A DNA stretch of 64,000 bases from NCBI GenBank assembly GCA_013289765.1, contig JABCZI010000004.1, positions 248,001 to 312,000 on the forward strand. The letters are read 5' to 3'. Below, one piece after another: positions 35,625-44,204 of this stretch (position 1 is its first letter; every line of letters begins with the position of its first letter). Origin of the DNA: Acidobacteriota bacterium. Lineage in GTDB: Bacteria > Acidobacteriota > Terriglobia > Terriglobales > Acidobacteriaceae. The position numbers and the translations under genes are program-made. A model generated the notes under the pieces. The model worked only from the letters and a program-made list of their open reading frames with translations, searched no databases and was not told the origin of the DNA.

Positions 35625-35900
35625 GGGTAAACCTATAAGCCACAGCGTGTAGCGTGAATCTGGTTAGCCAGAGGCGAATGCCCGGAGGGCGATGGTAATC
35701 CTGAGAATTGCTAGTGACGCCACCTGGCCATCTTCAACACCTAGGCAGCAGGCTGTCCGGAATCCGTAACAAGCAATAATTCCCGCTTGATAATCATCGA
35801 GAACATGCTAGTGTGCGGTGGACCGTAAACGCGACGCTGCGAAAGCGCGACGCTCTTACAGAAAGAGCCTCTTCGAATCGCGGACCTAGAAGGTGGGCCG

Positions 35901-36674
35901 ATGAAACGAGTATTACGTGCCCGAATAGCACCCCTGATAGCTGCCCTCGCGATCTCGTTCGCCGTATCTTCCCGCACGAGCAGAAACGTCTCGGCCTCTA
36001 TTCAGTGCCCGCCAGGGGAAGCTTGGAACGGGTGCTCATGCGTGCCCGGCTCCCCCATCATTATCGACACCACCGGCTACGGCTTCCACCTAACCTCAGC
36101 CGAAGGCGGCGTCATTTTTGACATCGTTGGAGACGGACGCCCCATTCAGATTGCTTGGACTTCTGCGACTTCTGGCAACGCCTTCCTAGCTCTGGATCGC
36201 AACCACAATGGAAAGATCGACAACGGCGAGGAACTCTTCGGCAATCTCACTGAGCAGCCGCCGTGCCCAGGTGAAGATGACGCCTGCCGAAATGGCTACC
36301 GCGCGCTCGCCGAGTTCGACAAACCGGGTAATGGCGGTAACGGGGACGGGATCATCGACCATCGGGACGCTATATTCTCACACTTGCTGCTTTGGATCGA
36401 TGAGAACCACGACGGCATCTCCCAACCAAGTGAACTGCACACGCTTCCAGAACTGGGTGTCTTTTCGCTGGCTCTGAAGTACGAGGAGTCCAAGCGAACT
36501 GATGAATTCGGCAATAAGTTCCGCTACAAGGCTGTTATCAACCCGGACCCGCGTGATGGCGAGTCCGAGGACGGCCGTTGGGCCTTCGACGTGTTTTTCA
36601 TGACACTCAATGAAAACGGCAGCGGAGATCAAACGTCGCCGGAGGGGGGAATAAATCCCTTCCCGGCAAAGTAA
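35901..36674 (+). CDS. Secreted EF-hand/calcium-binding-like protein, unknown
   Basis: A 257-residue protein with a signal peptide (about residues 1-32) and a short Cys-bearing N-terminus (QCPPGEAWNGCSCVPG). It then carries acidic loop motifs: DRNHNGKIDNGEELFG, DGIIDHRDAIF and DENHDGISQPSELH. These resemble EF-hand/dockerin loops (DxNxNGxIDxGEE). The preceding beta-rich part is GYGFHLTSAEGGVIFDIVGDG. Calcium binding is inferred from the loops. Similar secreted proteins occur in Acidobacteriota (recall). First gene of a trio of exported unknowns. Start ATG 35901. Confidence 0.8.
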   Translation: MKRVLRARIAPLIAALAISFAVSSRTSRNVSASIQCPPGEAWNGCSCVPGSPIIIDTTGYGFHLTSAEGGVIFDIVGDGRPIQIAWTSATSGNAFLALDRNHNGKIDNGEELFGNLTEQPPCPGEDDACRNGYRALAEFDKPGNGGNGDGIIDHRDAIFSHLLLWIDENHDGISQPSELHTLPELGVFSLALKYEESKRTDEFGNKFRYKAVINPDPRDGESEDGRWAFDVFFMTLNENGSGDQTSPEGGINPFPAK

Positions 36675-36748
36675 GGACAAGGTTCTCGACAAACGTTTTC
36701 CCTGACGCCGTGCGGATGCCGTGTTCCATGAGCATTGGAGGTTTCATC

Positions 36749-37237
36749 ATGCAGAGAGTTCACCCACGCAACTGCGGCGTCTCAGTTATTTTGGAGTTGA
36801 GTCTCGCCTTCACGAGTCTTCTGTTGATGTTGCCCTGCAAGCTGTCCGCGGCATCGAGCGAGCAGATCATCACGCCTTCCGGGCAGAAGATATCATCTAT
36901 TTTTCAGGATCTGAAGCCCCTTGTGCTGGAGTTTGTTCCAAGTAGAGATAAGGCGCGTAAGGAGAGGTGGCTATCAGAAGAACTGAACCTGGAGGGGCAC
37001 CTAGGGGCACACCTGACAATGGCTTGCAGCATAACTTGCCCTAACGACACGGTCTGCTCGGGTCACTACGAGGTGATAGGCGACAGCACCGGATGTGTCG
37101 ATCCCTTGGACGCGTGTCCGCTGCCGCTTCACAATGCCCACACCGATACGGTTAACGGAACGTATGGTGAGGGTTCGTACGATAGTTATTGCGGACAGTA
37201 CTGCTGTTCGGACGCCCAAGGATGCTCTAATCCGTAG
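36749..37237 (+). CDS. Secreted cysteine-rich protein, unknown
   Basis: A 162-residue protein. The ATG at 36749 follows GGAGG at 7-base spacing, ahead of a hydrophobic segment (VILELSLAFTSLLLMLPC then KLSAAS), a signal peptide. The last 60 residues are Cys-rich: about nine Cys (CSITCPNDTVCSG, CVDPLDACP, CGQYCCSDAQGC), likely forming disulfides outside the cell. No family recognised. Second gene of the exported trio, 74 bases after the EF-hand gene and 57 before the third. Confidence 0.72.
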   Translation: MQRVHPRNCGVSVILELSLAFTSLLLMLPCKLSAASSEQIITPSGQKISSIFQDLKPLVLEFVPSRDKARKERWLSEELNLEGHLGAHLTMACSITCPNDTVCSGHYEVIGDSTGCVDPLDACPLPLHNAHTDTVNGTYGEGSYDSYCGQYCCSDAQGCSNP

Positions 37238-37294
37238 AAAGGCCTGGACGGCGAGGGCGATTATTGTCGCCTAAAAACTGAACGAGGAGTCGAA

Positions 37295-38329
37295 ATGAAA
37301 ACGGTCAAGTCCGTTTTGCCGCTGCTGATTCTACTTTCGCTGACCGTCTCCGCGTTACTGGGTCAAGGCGCAAAACAGCCTTCGGGGAGTATCTCTGAGC
37401 CTCAGCATCGGGCCAGTATCCCCGGACTCCAGCGTACCTGGCATAGAGTTTGGGACAAAGGGTACCTTGTCTCGTGGGGCTCTATCGGAAGCTACGATGC
37501 AAGTCCGACGGAGCCATCGGTGGTGCTGTACGACCGAGATGGGCAGATTGCCCGCGAAGCGATTGTCTGGTTCAAGGATGCTGACACCGTCGGGATCAAC
37601 GACGTAACAATCAATCGGGCTGGCAATCTTGCAGTGGCCGGCGGTACTAAGAATCAAGCTGGTGCGATCGCCAACTTTATTGCGTCTATTGGAAGTGATG
37701 GCCGCATAGGCAAGGTCGTCCGTACAACCCCGTTCCTCCCGATTTACGTCTGCGGCGCAGACGATGGCACTGTCTGGAGCTATGGGATTGACCGGGATGA
37801 GGAAGGGAGGGGAGTTGAAAAGTCTCTCAGGCTACGCCAATACAGCTTCGATAAAGGCCAGCTCAGGGCGTTGCTCGACATCTCCACTCTGAAGCCGGGC
37901 GGCTGGAAGCTAATCCGCGGCCGATATCCCGGCGAAATCAGTTTGAGGTGTACTTCGCAAAAAGTTGGTCTGTACAACGGTGGAAGCGGCGAGTGGATTG
38001 AATTCGATATTGCGGCAAGCAGACTTAGAGTCACGAAAGTAAATCCTTTGCCTCCGCCAAAGACGATGCGAATCACAGGGTTTGCGCTGACCGAGGCGGG
38101 TGACGTATTTGCGAGTCTGCATGAGCGATCAAGCAGCCCGGCTCGCTCCGGTCTTTTCAGGCTTGGGTTTGACAGCGCCGGTTTAGGTTCGTGGATTCCA
38201 GTCAAGAACACGCTGGGACCCTACCTTCACGGCGGGCCTATCGAACGACTTCTCGGCACTGACGGCACTGACCTGATTTATACTCGCGACCTGGATGGCG
38301 CGGCGTACTGGTCCAAGTTCACAAAATGA
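37295..38329 (+). CDS. Exported beta-propeller-like protein, unknown
   Basis: A 344-residue protein with a signal peptide (VLPLLILLSLTVSALLGQG). The mature part is rich in short beta-strand repeats of the type AIANFIASIGSDGRI and DDGTVWSYGIDRDEEG, which suggests a six- or seven-bladed propeller, but no blade motif is diagnostic. Ribosome site AACGAGGAG upstream of ATG 37295. Third gene of the exported trio; 94 bases before the convergent GMC gene. Confidence 0.72.
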   Translation: MKTVKSVLPLLILLSLTVSALLGQGAKQPSGSISEPQHRASIPGLQRTWHRVWDKGYLVSWGSIGSYDASPTEPSVVLYDRDGQIAREAIVWFKDADTVGINDVTINRAGNLAVAGGTKNQAGAIANFIASIGSDGRIGKVVRTTPFLPIYVCGADDGTVWSYGIDRDEEGRGVEKSLRLRQYSFDKGQLRALLDISTLKPGGWKLIRGRYPGEISLRCTSQKVGLYNGGSGEWIEFDIAASRLRVTKVNPLPPPKTMRITGFALTEAGDVFASLHERSSSPARSGLFRLGFDSAGLGSWIPVKNTLGPYLHGGPIERLLGTDGTDLIYTRDLDGAAYWSKFTK

Positions 38330-38422
38330 CCATCCGAACGCAGAAACCACAAATCTGAATTCTCTCTATAACTTGCTAGCAAAATATAGCTCTTGTTTGG
38401 TGGCGCAAAGATGGACAGCACC

Positions 38423-40039
38423 CTACGCCAATTCTCGTTTGAGCCGATCCGCCATGCGGATACACAGCGCGATAATCGTCAGCGTTGGGTTGGAGTGGCC
38501 ACTGGTGGGGAAAACCGCAGAACTGCCAACGTACAGGTTCGCAATCCCATGCACCTGGCAATTTCGATCGACCACGCCAGATCGAGGAGAGGAGTGCATT
38601 CGCGCGGTTCCGATGTGGTGGTACTGGTCGGTAATTTGCTCGGTCCACCGTTCTGAATCTTCGAAGACCCAAGGGTCCAATTCAATTTCTCCGATGGCCG
38701 CTCGCCGGAACTGCTCGCGGAGAGTCTCCGCATATTTTCGAATGGTGTGCAGAGTAAGGTCGGTGAGCTTCCAACGAACGTTGGCGCGAGGAACGCCGAG
38801 TGCGTCGAGCTTATCCGATAGCAGAATCCTGCTCTCCGGGTTGGGCTGCTGCTCAGACGTCAAACCGATTCGCATGCGTGCGCCCGGCGCGTAGCTCTTG
38901 CCCCTCACCATGTACTGATAGGCGGGAGAAATCGCCGCGACCGGGTGTCGAGATGCCCGCCATAGCTTGCCGGCTACTCCATCGAATCGACGTTCCCGGA
39001 TCGCGCCATAAATCTCTTTTAAATTTCCCAGGGTCGCGTCGTCATTTTCAACGAACGTCGTACCCATAGAAACATTAAGCGCCCGATGCCGCTGTTGCCA
39101 CCGCGGAGTCCCGGTACAGCGTACCGAATATTTCAGCCCACGGCGGTGAAACACATTCAAGAACCGCTGCGCCCGGGCAGGGTCCGGACTGTTCAGCCAG
39201 CCCACCATTGCGCTGGGATGGTCCTGAAAAAAGCGCCCGACTAAATCGTGCTCATTCCCGATGCCGTTCGGCCGCTGCTTACGGTTCGCAAGAAGCAGGC
39301 GGGCGGTCTCAATTCCCCCCGCACACAAGACGAACGCTTTGGCCTTTACCGACGCTTTGTGTCCCTCGAGAGATTGCAGGTCAATCTGCCTGACTCGCTC
39401 ACAGCCCGGTTCCAGCACAATGTCCTTCACATTCGCATGCAGCAACAGAGTGCACTGCTTCGACCTGCGAATGGCGGGCAGGTAATGCTCGCGCAAGTTC
39501 GGCTTAGGGCTCCACTTCGAGAAGTGATACCAGACTTCCTCAGCGTCGAAGGAAGGAGGTTGGGTCCGGAGATGCCGGAAAAGGTCGGTGTCGAAGTTCA
39601 GTGCGTCGATCAGCAAAAACTGGCAAGCCCGCTGGTAGTAGGGTCTTAATTCATCAAAACTGATCGGCCAGCCGCTGTGCGGGATCCATTCGCGCCGTTC
39701 GAAGTCGAAAGGAGTAAGAGGCAGCGCCTGGCCTCCCCAGCGTGTAGTTGATCCTCCGCAAATGCGGAATCGGCCTTGGGTCGAGCCAGGATGCGGTAAT
39801 CCGCTGACGTCCACATCGTAGAGAGCTTGAGTTGGCGGCTCGAGATCCATGCCGCCGCTCTCGAGCACGATTACATTCAACGATGCGCTGGGCATTGATG
39901 CGCTGGACATCGCTGCGGTGGACAAGGATGCAGCGGACATTTCGGATGCAATGGCTAAGCCTGCCGCTCCAGAACCTACGATGCACAGGTCGCAGGTCAG
40001 TTGGGTCGATGCGCCCAAGTCCCGCAAATCGCGGATCAT
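38423..40039 (-). CDS. GMC-family FAD-dependent oxidoreductase
   Basis: A 538-residue GMC oxidoreductase. The FAD-binding loop is LCIVGSGAAGLAIASEM. The C-terminal GMC signature is visible: YHHIGTARM and PTSGHSNPTLTIIALCIRMAD with the catalytic His/Asn pair. It oxidises alcohols or sugars. Between the first FAD helix and the second strand (VIVLESGG) there is an insertion of four 5-residue repeats (residues 34-53). It overlaps the upstream aldo/keto reductase by 4 bases (ATGA), so the two are co-translated. Confidence 0.93.
   Translation of the reverse strand: MIRDLRDLGASTQLTCDLCIVGSGAAGLAIASEMSAASLSTAAMSSASMPSASLNVIVLESGGMDLEPPTQALYDVDVSGLPHPGSTQGRFRICGGSTTRWGGQALPLTPFDFERREWIPHSGWPISFDELRPYYQRACQFLLIDALNFDTDLFRHLRTQPPSFDAEEVWYHFSKWSPKPNLREHYLPAIRRSKQCTLLLHANVKDIVLEPGCERVRQIDLQSLEGHKASVKAKAFVLCAGGIETARLLLANRKQRPNGIGNEHDLVGRFFQDHPSAMVGWLNSPDPARAQRFLNVFHRRGLKYSVRCTGTPRWQQRHRALNVSMGTTFVENDDATLGNLKEIYGAIRERRFDGVAGKLWRASRHPVAAISPAYQYMVRGKSYAPGARMRIGLTSEQQPNPESRILLSDKLDALGVPRANVRWKLTDLTLHTIRKYAETLREQFRRAAIGEIELDPWVFEDSERWTEQITDQYHHIGTARMHSSPRSGVVDRNCQVHGIANLYVGSSAVFPTSGHSNPTLTIIALCIRMADRLKRELA
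39881..39940. repeat. 15-bp in-frame minisatellite, four copies, inside the GMC gene
   Basis: Four 15-bp units at 39881-39895, 39896-39910, 39911-39925 and 39926-39940 read on the gene strand as MSAAS, LSTAA, MSSAS and MPSAS. Units 39881 and 39896 differ at two positions; the others diverge more. The unit length keeps the frame. Confidence 0.93.
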
Positions 40040-41034
40040 GCTACGCCTTCGGCTCTCGCGCGCGCGGCATCCTGAAGACCCAAGACTTGGTCGACAACGT
40101 CAACAAAATACCCTAGCTGAGAGTCGTCGAAACGTTGGGCGTGAACCTCTTTCACGTTGGCTGCAAGATGCCGCGGATTGGTGCTGGAAAATAGCACTAC
40201 GCCTCTGGGATTACTGCGCAGTGCGTACTGAAGGAGGAGAGCCGCAGTCACATCGGGATCGGCGAGGTCAGCGCCAATCCGGCGTGAGCTTTCCGCGGCT
40301 AGTTGCGGGTGCATTTTAATTGCGGCTCGTAGCTGCGCGGCGGGCTCGAAGATGCTGTGCGTAATCAGCAAGCGGCTGTCATGATTCGCCAGCTTTGGCA
40401 GATTTCGCCGCCATGCGTTGTCGTTGAACTGCATCGTGTCATATGCCGCCGGCAATCGGCCTGAGTCGGGTTGAAGCTTCGAAAAATCCGAGGCAATTCC
40501 GAGATGCCGGATGCTTCCTTTACTGACCTCTTTCTGCAGCGCATCGAGCAAATCTTCGTTGGCGGCATCCGTTAAACGTGCCTCGTGGAGCAGAAGAATG
40601 TCCACATAGTCCGTTCCGAGCTCGCGCAGGCTGGTCTGCAGGCTCTGGATGGCCGCCTCGGGCGAAAACATCCCGGATTTCTCCATGGCAGAACCGCCGC
40701 GTTTGGCCAGCTGCAGTAGCGCGGGGAAGGGACTGAGAAGCCGCTTGGCAGCATTGATAATCCAAGCGTTACCTGCGAGGCCTACGGGGGGCTGCAATCC
40801 GAGCTTGGTTGCAACGGTGACTTGATCGCGCCGCCCGCGCAAGAATTTACCCAGAATGCCCTCAGCCCTTCCGAAACCGTAGGCTCGGGCAACATCGAAA
40901 TGGGTGATGCCCAGCGCAAAGGCACGTTCCAGCATGGAGACCGCCTCCGATGCCTCGCGATGCGTCGTCAACTGAACACATCCGAAGCCAAGAGGGAACG
41001 TATTTGGCCGCAGAATTTCCCTGTCCATGGTCAC
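40036..41034 (-). CDS. Aldo/keto reductase
   Basis: A 332-residue aldo/keto reductase. Catalytic residues are visible: Asp and Tyr in ITHFDVARAYGFGRAEGILG, Lys in VTVATKLG, His in DILLLHEARLTD. The C-terminal part is Ala-rich and ends at GVA, with the stop inside the next gene's ATGA start. NADPH-dependent reduction of a carbonyl (or the reverse oxidation of a sugar alcohol) is expected. Its coupling to the GMC oxidoreductase suggests both act on one substrate. Start at ATG 41034. Confidence 0.92.
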   Translation of the reverse strand: MTMDREILRPNTFPLGFGCVQLTTHREASEAVSMLERAFALGITHFDVARAYGFGRAEGILGKFLRGRRDQVTVATKLGLQPPVGLAGNAWIINAAKRLLSPFPALLQLAKRGGSAMEKSGMFSPEAAIQSLQTSLRELGTDYVDILLLHEARLTDAANEDLLDALQKEVSKGSIRHLGIASDFSKLQPDSGRLPAAYDTMQFNDNAWRRNLPKLANHDSRLLITHSIFEPAAQLRAAIKMHPQLAAESSRRIGADLADPDVTAALLLQYALRSNPRGVVLFSSTNPRHLAANVKEVHAQRFDDSQLGYFVDVVDQVLGLQDAARARAEGVA

Positions 41035-41091
41035 CGGGGCCAGTTTAACCTGAGGGCCGCTCCGCAGTCCCGCCCCCGCAATCGCCCTTTA

Positions 41092-42576
41092 TCAGCGCGG
41101 CAGAGTCTCTTTCATATTGGTCAGTGCGTAAGCCAGGACTGCCATGGCGGCGGCGTTTTCGCGGAGTTCGGAAGGGACGATTTTGTCCAGGGTGTCGGCG
41201 GCGGTGTGGTGGTAATTAAAGTAGGTGCGGCCATCCTGCATGATGCCGAAGGCGGGGACTCCGGCTTCGGACATAGCGGCGATGTCGGCTCCCGGAGGAT
41301 ACGTGGTGGGCTGAAACACGGTCGCGCCGATGCTTTGAAGGACGGATTGCAATGGGCGCAGAGCGTCGATAACACCGGGAACAGACTTCACATCGAAGCC
41401 GAGAGGATGAGCCGCGCCGGCGTCGCTCTCGATAGCGGCGATGCAGTGGGGGAAGTCGGCGGAGTATTCGGTGGTGTAAGCTTTGCTTCCCGATCCTCCG
41501 GTTTCTTCATCCATCCACGCAATCACACGGAGGGTGCGGGCGGGGCGCAGGTGAAGGCGCTGAAGGATTTCGGCAGTCTCCATGGCGATGACGACGCCGG
41601 CTCCGTCATCGACGGCACCGGTGCCGAGGTCCCAGGAATCGAGGTGTCCAGAGACGATGACGATTTGCTCCGGATGTTCGGAGCCTTTCAGATCGGCAAT
41701 CACGTTGTAGCCGGTTTCATCGGGCAGTTTCTGCGGCGTGAGCGTAAGGTGCATGCGAACTTTTCCCTGGCTGGCCAGGTGCACGATGAGGTCGGCGTCT
41801 TCGGCGGTGACGGCGGCGGCGGGGATTCCGGCGGGAAAACTGAATCCAGTATGAGGAAGGCGGTAGTCGGCGTTGCCGACGGAGCGGACCAGAGCGGCGA
41901 CGGCACCGAGATCGGCGGCGGCTTTGGGTCCGACTCCGCGGTAACGGACGGCCTCGCCGTAGGCGGCGAAGGCAAGTCCCGCGGCAGCTTTTTGTTTGTC
42001 GAAGATTTCGTTAAAGAGGACGATCTTGCCGGCGACTTTGTCGCGGCCGAGAGCGCTCAGTTCATCGAATGTGTTGACCGTTACGACGTCGGCAGTGAGG
42101 CCGTCAGGAGGTGTGGAGGAGCTTCCGCCCAGCGCGGTGAGAGTGATTTTTTGCGTGGCGCCAGGAACCATCTCGGCATACTCGGTAAGAACGGCGGTCT
42201 CGGCGCCGCGAACCCAGTGTGGGACAGTAACCGGCTGAAGGCGTACTGCAAGGCCGAGCTTGTGAAGTTCGGCGGCAACGTATTCCGCGGCCGCGTGGGC
42301 TTGAAGCGAACCGGTGGGGCGCGGTCCAATGTTCTCAGTGAGGTGAGCGACCTGATGGTAAGCGTAGTCGTCATTGAGGGCGGCGGCTTTGATGGCTGAA
42401 AGTTGCTGGAGGAGAAGAGGCGGAAAATTTTGCTGATCAACCTGCGTGGTTTGAGGAGGCGCCATCAACGATGTGCCGGGCTGCGGCTTCTGGGATGGAT
42501 TCTGGGCGCTGGTTAGGCAGGGTGTCACGACTAGAAGAGAGATTAGAAATGTCTGGCAGCAGAGCAGCTTAGTCAT
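41092..42576 (-). CDS. M28-family metallopeptidase, exported
   Basis: A 494-residue M28 peptidase. Signal peptide from ATG 42576 (MTKLLCCQTFLISLLVVTP, then CLTSAQ); the frame further upstream is rejected. The two-zinc site is complete: VSGHLDSWDLGTGAVDDGAG (His, Asp), IAWMDEETGGSGS (Glu), ESDAGAAHPLG (Asp), YHHTAADTLDKI (His). An N-terminal PA-like insert is present. It removes residues from peptides outside the membrane. Lies 57 bases past the aldo/keto reductase start. Confidence 0.94.
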   Translation of the reverse strand: MTKLLCCQTFLISLLVVTPCLTSAQNPSQKPQPGTSLMAPPQTTQVDQQNFPPLLLQQLSAIKAAALNDDYAYHQVAHLTENIGPRPTGSLQAHAAAEYVAAELHKLGLAVRLQPVTVPHWVRGAETAVLTEYAEMVPGATQKITLTALGGSSSTPPDGLTADVVTVNTFDELSALGRDKVAGKIVLFNEIFDKQKAAAGLAFAAYGEAVRYRGVGPKAAADLGAVAALVRSVGNADYRLPHTGFSFPAGIPAAAVTAEDADLIVHLASQGKVRMHLTLTPQKLPDETGYNVIADLKGSEHPEQIVIVSGHLDSWDLGTGAVDDGAGVVIAMETAEILQRLHLRPARTLRVIAWMDEETGGSGSKAYTTEYSADFPHCIAAIESDAGAAHPLGFDVKSVPGVIDALRPLQSVLQSIGATVFQPTTYPPGADIAAMSEAGVPAFGIMQDGRTYFNYHHTAADTLDKIVPSELRENAAAMAVLAYALTNMKETLPR

Positions 42577-42762
42577 AGATGCTTGGCAGTGTATCCGAGA
42601 GGTGAGTATTCGCAAAAGCGATTGGAGCCTGAAGCTACCGTGCGAACCCGATGTTGCGAATGGCAATGCGTGGATAGCTTCGAACGCATGGACAAGAGAC
42701 GCCCATCCCCTGTCCTTCTACAGGATTCTAAGATTCCCAGTTTCACAGGATGTCGCGATTAG

Positions 42763-42790
42763 AAAAAAGTGGCCCCATTTCTGGGGCCAC
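42763..42790 (-). terminator. Rho-independent terminator on the reverse strand
   Basis: GTGGCCCC-ATTTCT-GGGGCCAC is a perfect 8-bp stem, next to six A on the top strand, i.e. a T6 tail on the reverse strand. It ends transcription moving left. The nearest upstream gene on that strand is the GvpL/F gene, 400 bases away, so it may also end an unseen transcript from 42800-43189. Confidence 0.75.
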
Positions 42791-43131
42791 ATTTCAAGAG
42801 GTCAAATTTGGCAGGCGATGTCAGGAAAGGCGATGGAAGTTACCGCTCCGCCAGGCGGGGCGGCACTTCGGGAAATGTTGACAAGAGAGAGTGAAGGTCA
42901 TTGTTTTGGGTTTGCGGCCTCTTAGTGCCATGAGAGGATGCACTTGCCGAGCCAAAGGACTGAGTGCCCAGGCTGCGTCCATGGGCCGCTGTAGATGATT
43001 GATTGAGTGAGGTTTAGTACAAAGTCGGGTGCTATTGAGGGTAAAGAACCTAGACCAAACTCCGCTATAGAAGTGCATAACAGTGCACATTGACTGCACT
43101 GACCGCGCCACCGGAAGCAAAATGGATCGAA

Positions 43132-43168
43132 GCCGCCGTTGTCTTAGTGTGTCTAGGGCAACGGCGGC
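43132..43168. other. Perfect 10-bp inverted repeat downstream of the GvpL/F gene
   Basis: GCCGCCGTTG (43132-43141) and CAACGGCGGC (43159-43168) form a perfect stem with a 17-base loop, starting 21 bases after the GvpL/F stop. No T tract follows, so a rho-dependent or mRNA-stabilising role is more likely than termination. Confidence 0.7.
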
Positions 43169-43189
43169 GGCCTGAAGTGTCTTTAAGAT

Positions 43190-43936
43190 CTAGCTGTTTC
43201 CAGCCACCGTACGCAGCTTCCCGGGAAGGAAGTGGTAAGGAGGCCAAGGACCGCTGATTGCCACTTCGCAGTTCTTCAACTGCTTGGTCGCGGTGCTGTA
43301 GCGGTTCTGATATTTTTCCACCGACTTAGTGTCGATGAGATGGGCGATGTCGATGAGCATGCCTTGAGGAGCGACTTTCTTGCAGCTCACTTCTTCTTCC
43401 AGCGGGTTAAATAGTTTGTGTACCTGCACGGAGAGAGCGCGGGCCTTGGTTTGGCGCTCGCGGTCCCGGGAGGCCTTGACCTTCAGTTTTGAAAGGTAGT
43501 CTCCACCTACGGTGTCAGGCAGAACTACTTCGATCATCGCTTCGCGCAGCGAACCGTCGGAGACTGTCAGCTTGATGTGCATCTCGGACTTGCCGCGGAG
43601 CTTGGCGACACTCAACCCGAAAGCGCGACGGTTTACCCGGACGGCTTGGCGAAGTGCATCATCGCTCTCGAAGACGGTTCCGAAACGGAACGGAAGTACG
43701 GTGGAGTTGCGGAAGCAGCCGCTTACGACGCGGGCATGCTCAATGGCCGATTTCTGATCAAGTTGTCCTGCGTTTTGGTCGTATTCGCTCACAATCACAG
43801 CAAACTCGCCACTGGGATAGCTGAGGACAGGGGCTCCGTTCACGCCTTGAACATTCTCAATTACGAAAGGGCGTCGGGAACGGGTGCCGTTAGGAAGGGT
43901 CTGGTGCTCGGTAAGGCAGTATGCGTACCACGCCAT
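43190..43936 (-). CDS. Gas vesicle protein GvpL/GvpF family
   Basis: A 248-residue GvpL/GvpF-family protein. It starts MAWYAYCLTEHQTL, has the conserved SEYDQNAGQL... ARVVSGCF block, STVLPFRFGTVFESDDALRQAV, and the family end-motif VAISGPWPPYHFLPGK. GvpL/F proteins normally help build gas vesicles with GvpA. No gvpA, gvpN or other gas-vesicle genes are in the window, so this copy must act in another context or is an orphan. Start ATG 43936 preferred over an upstream frame start (43975). Confidence 0.9.
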   Translation of the reverse strand: MAWYAYCLTEHQTLPNGTRSRRPFVIENVQGVNGAPVLSYPSGEFAVIVSEYDQNAGQLDQKSAIEHARVVSGCFRNSTVLPFRFGTVFESDDALRQAVRVNRRAFGLSVAKLRGKSEMHIKLTVSDGSLREAMIEVVLPDTVGGDYLSKLKVKASRDRERQTKARALSVQVHKLFNPLEEEVSCKKVAPQGMLIDIAHLIDTKSVEKYQNRYSTATKQLKNCEVAISGPWPPYHFLPGKLRTVAGNS

Positions 43937-44204
43937 ATTGAACTCTCCGAACCGGGACGGAGGCGGACCTACCACCTCTTATGTTTTTGCACAAGCTGAA
44001 CTGCAACTCTGGAAGTTAGTTTTTAGCGGTATAGGGTCTAGAAACACTGGGAACCAACTATCAAGCTCCGTAGTCCATATTACTTCGGAGTGGGCAGTAA
44101 ATGCAACTTTTTCGTGGCATGGCGCATCACGGCGGCGTGAAGCAGGCAAACTCTCCTCATGCATGGACGTTAAGCTGTTAATTGTAAGTGAGTTAGATTG
44201 ATTC

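Larger units (their letters stand above)
42577..43189. other. 613-base stretch without a convincing gene
   Basis: No open frame with a ribosome site or family match is found here on either strand. It holds a perfect terminator-like hairpin (42763-42790) and a perfect 10-bp inverted repeat (43132-43168). Several TGCAC motifs lie at 43070-43100. It may be a promoter/leader region or the relic of a removed gene. Confidence 0.6.

Noticed and set aside
35860-35890. A TTCGAATC stretch that looks like a tRNA T-loop
   Set aside because: No matching acceptor stem, anticodon arm or CCA-side pairing around it.
40822-42399. A 525-residue open frame on the plus strand opposite the M28 peptidase and reductase genes
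   Set aside because: It is the high-GC antisense shadow of genes with clear catalytic motifs; its product is Gly/Asp/Val-rich with no domain.
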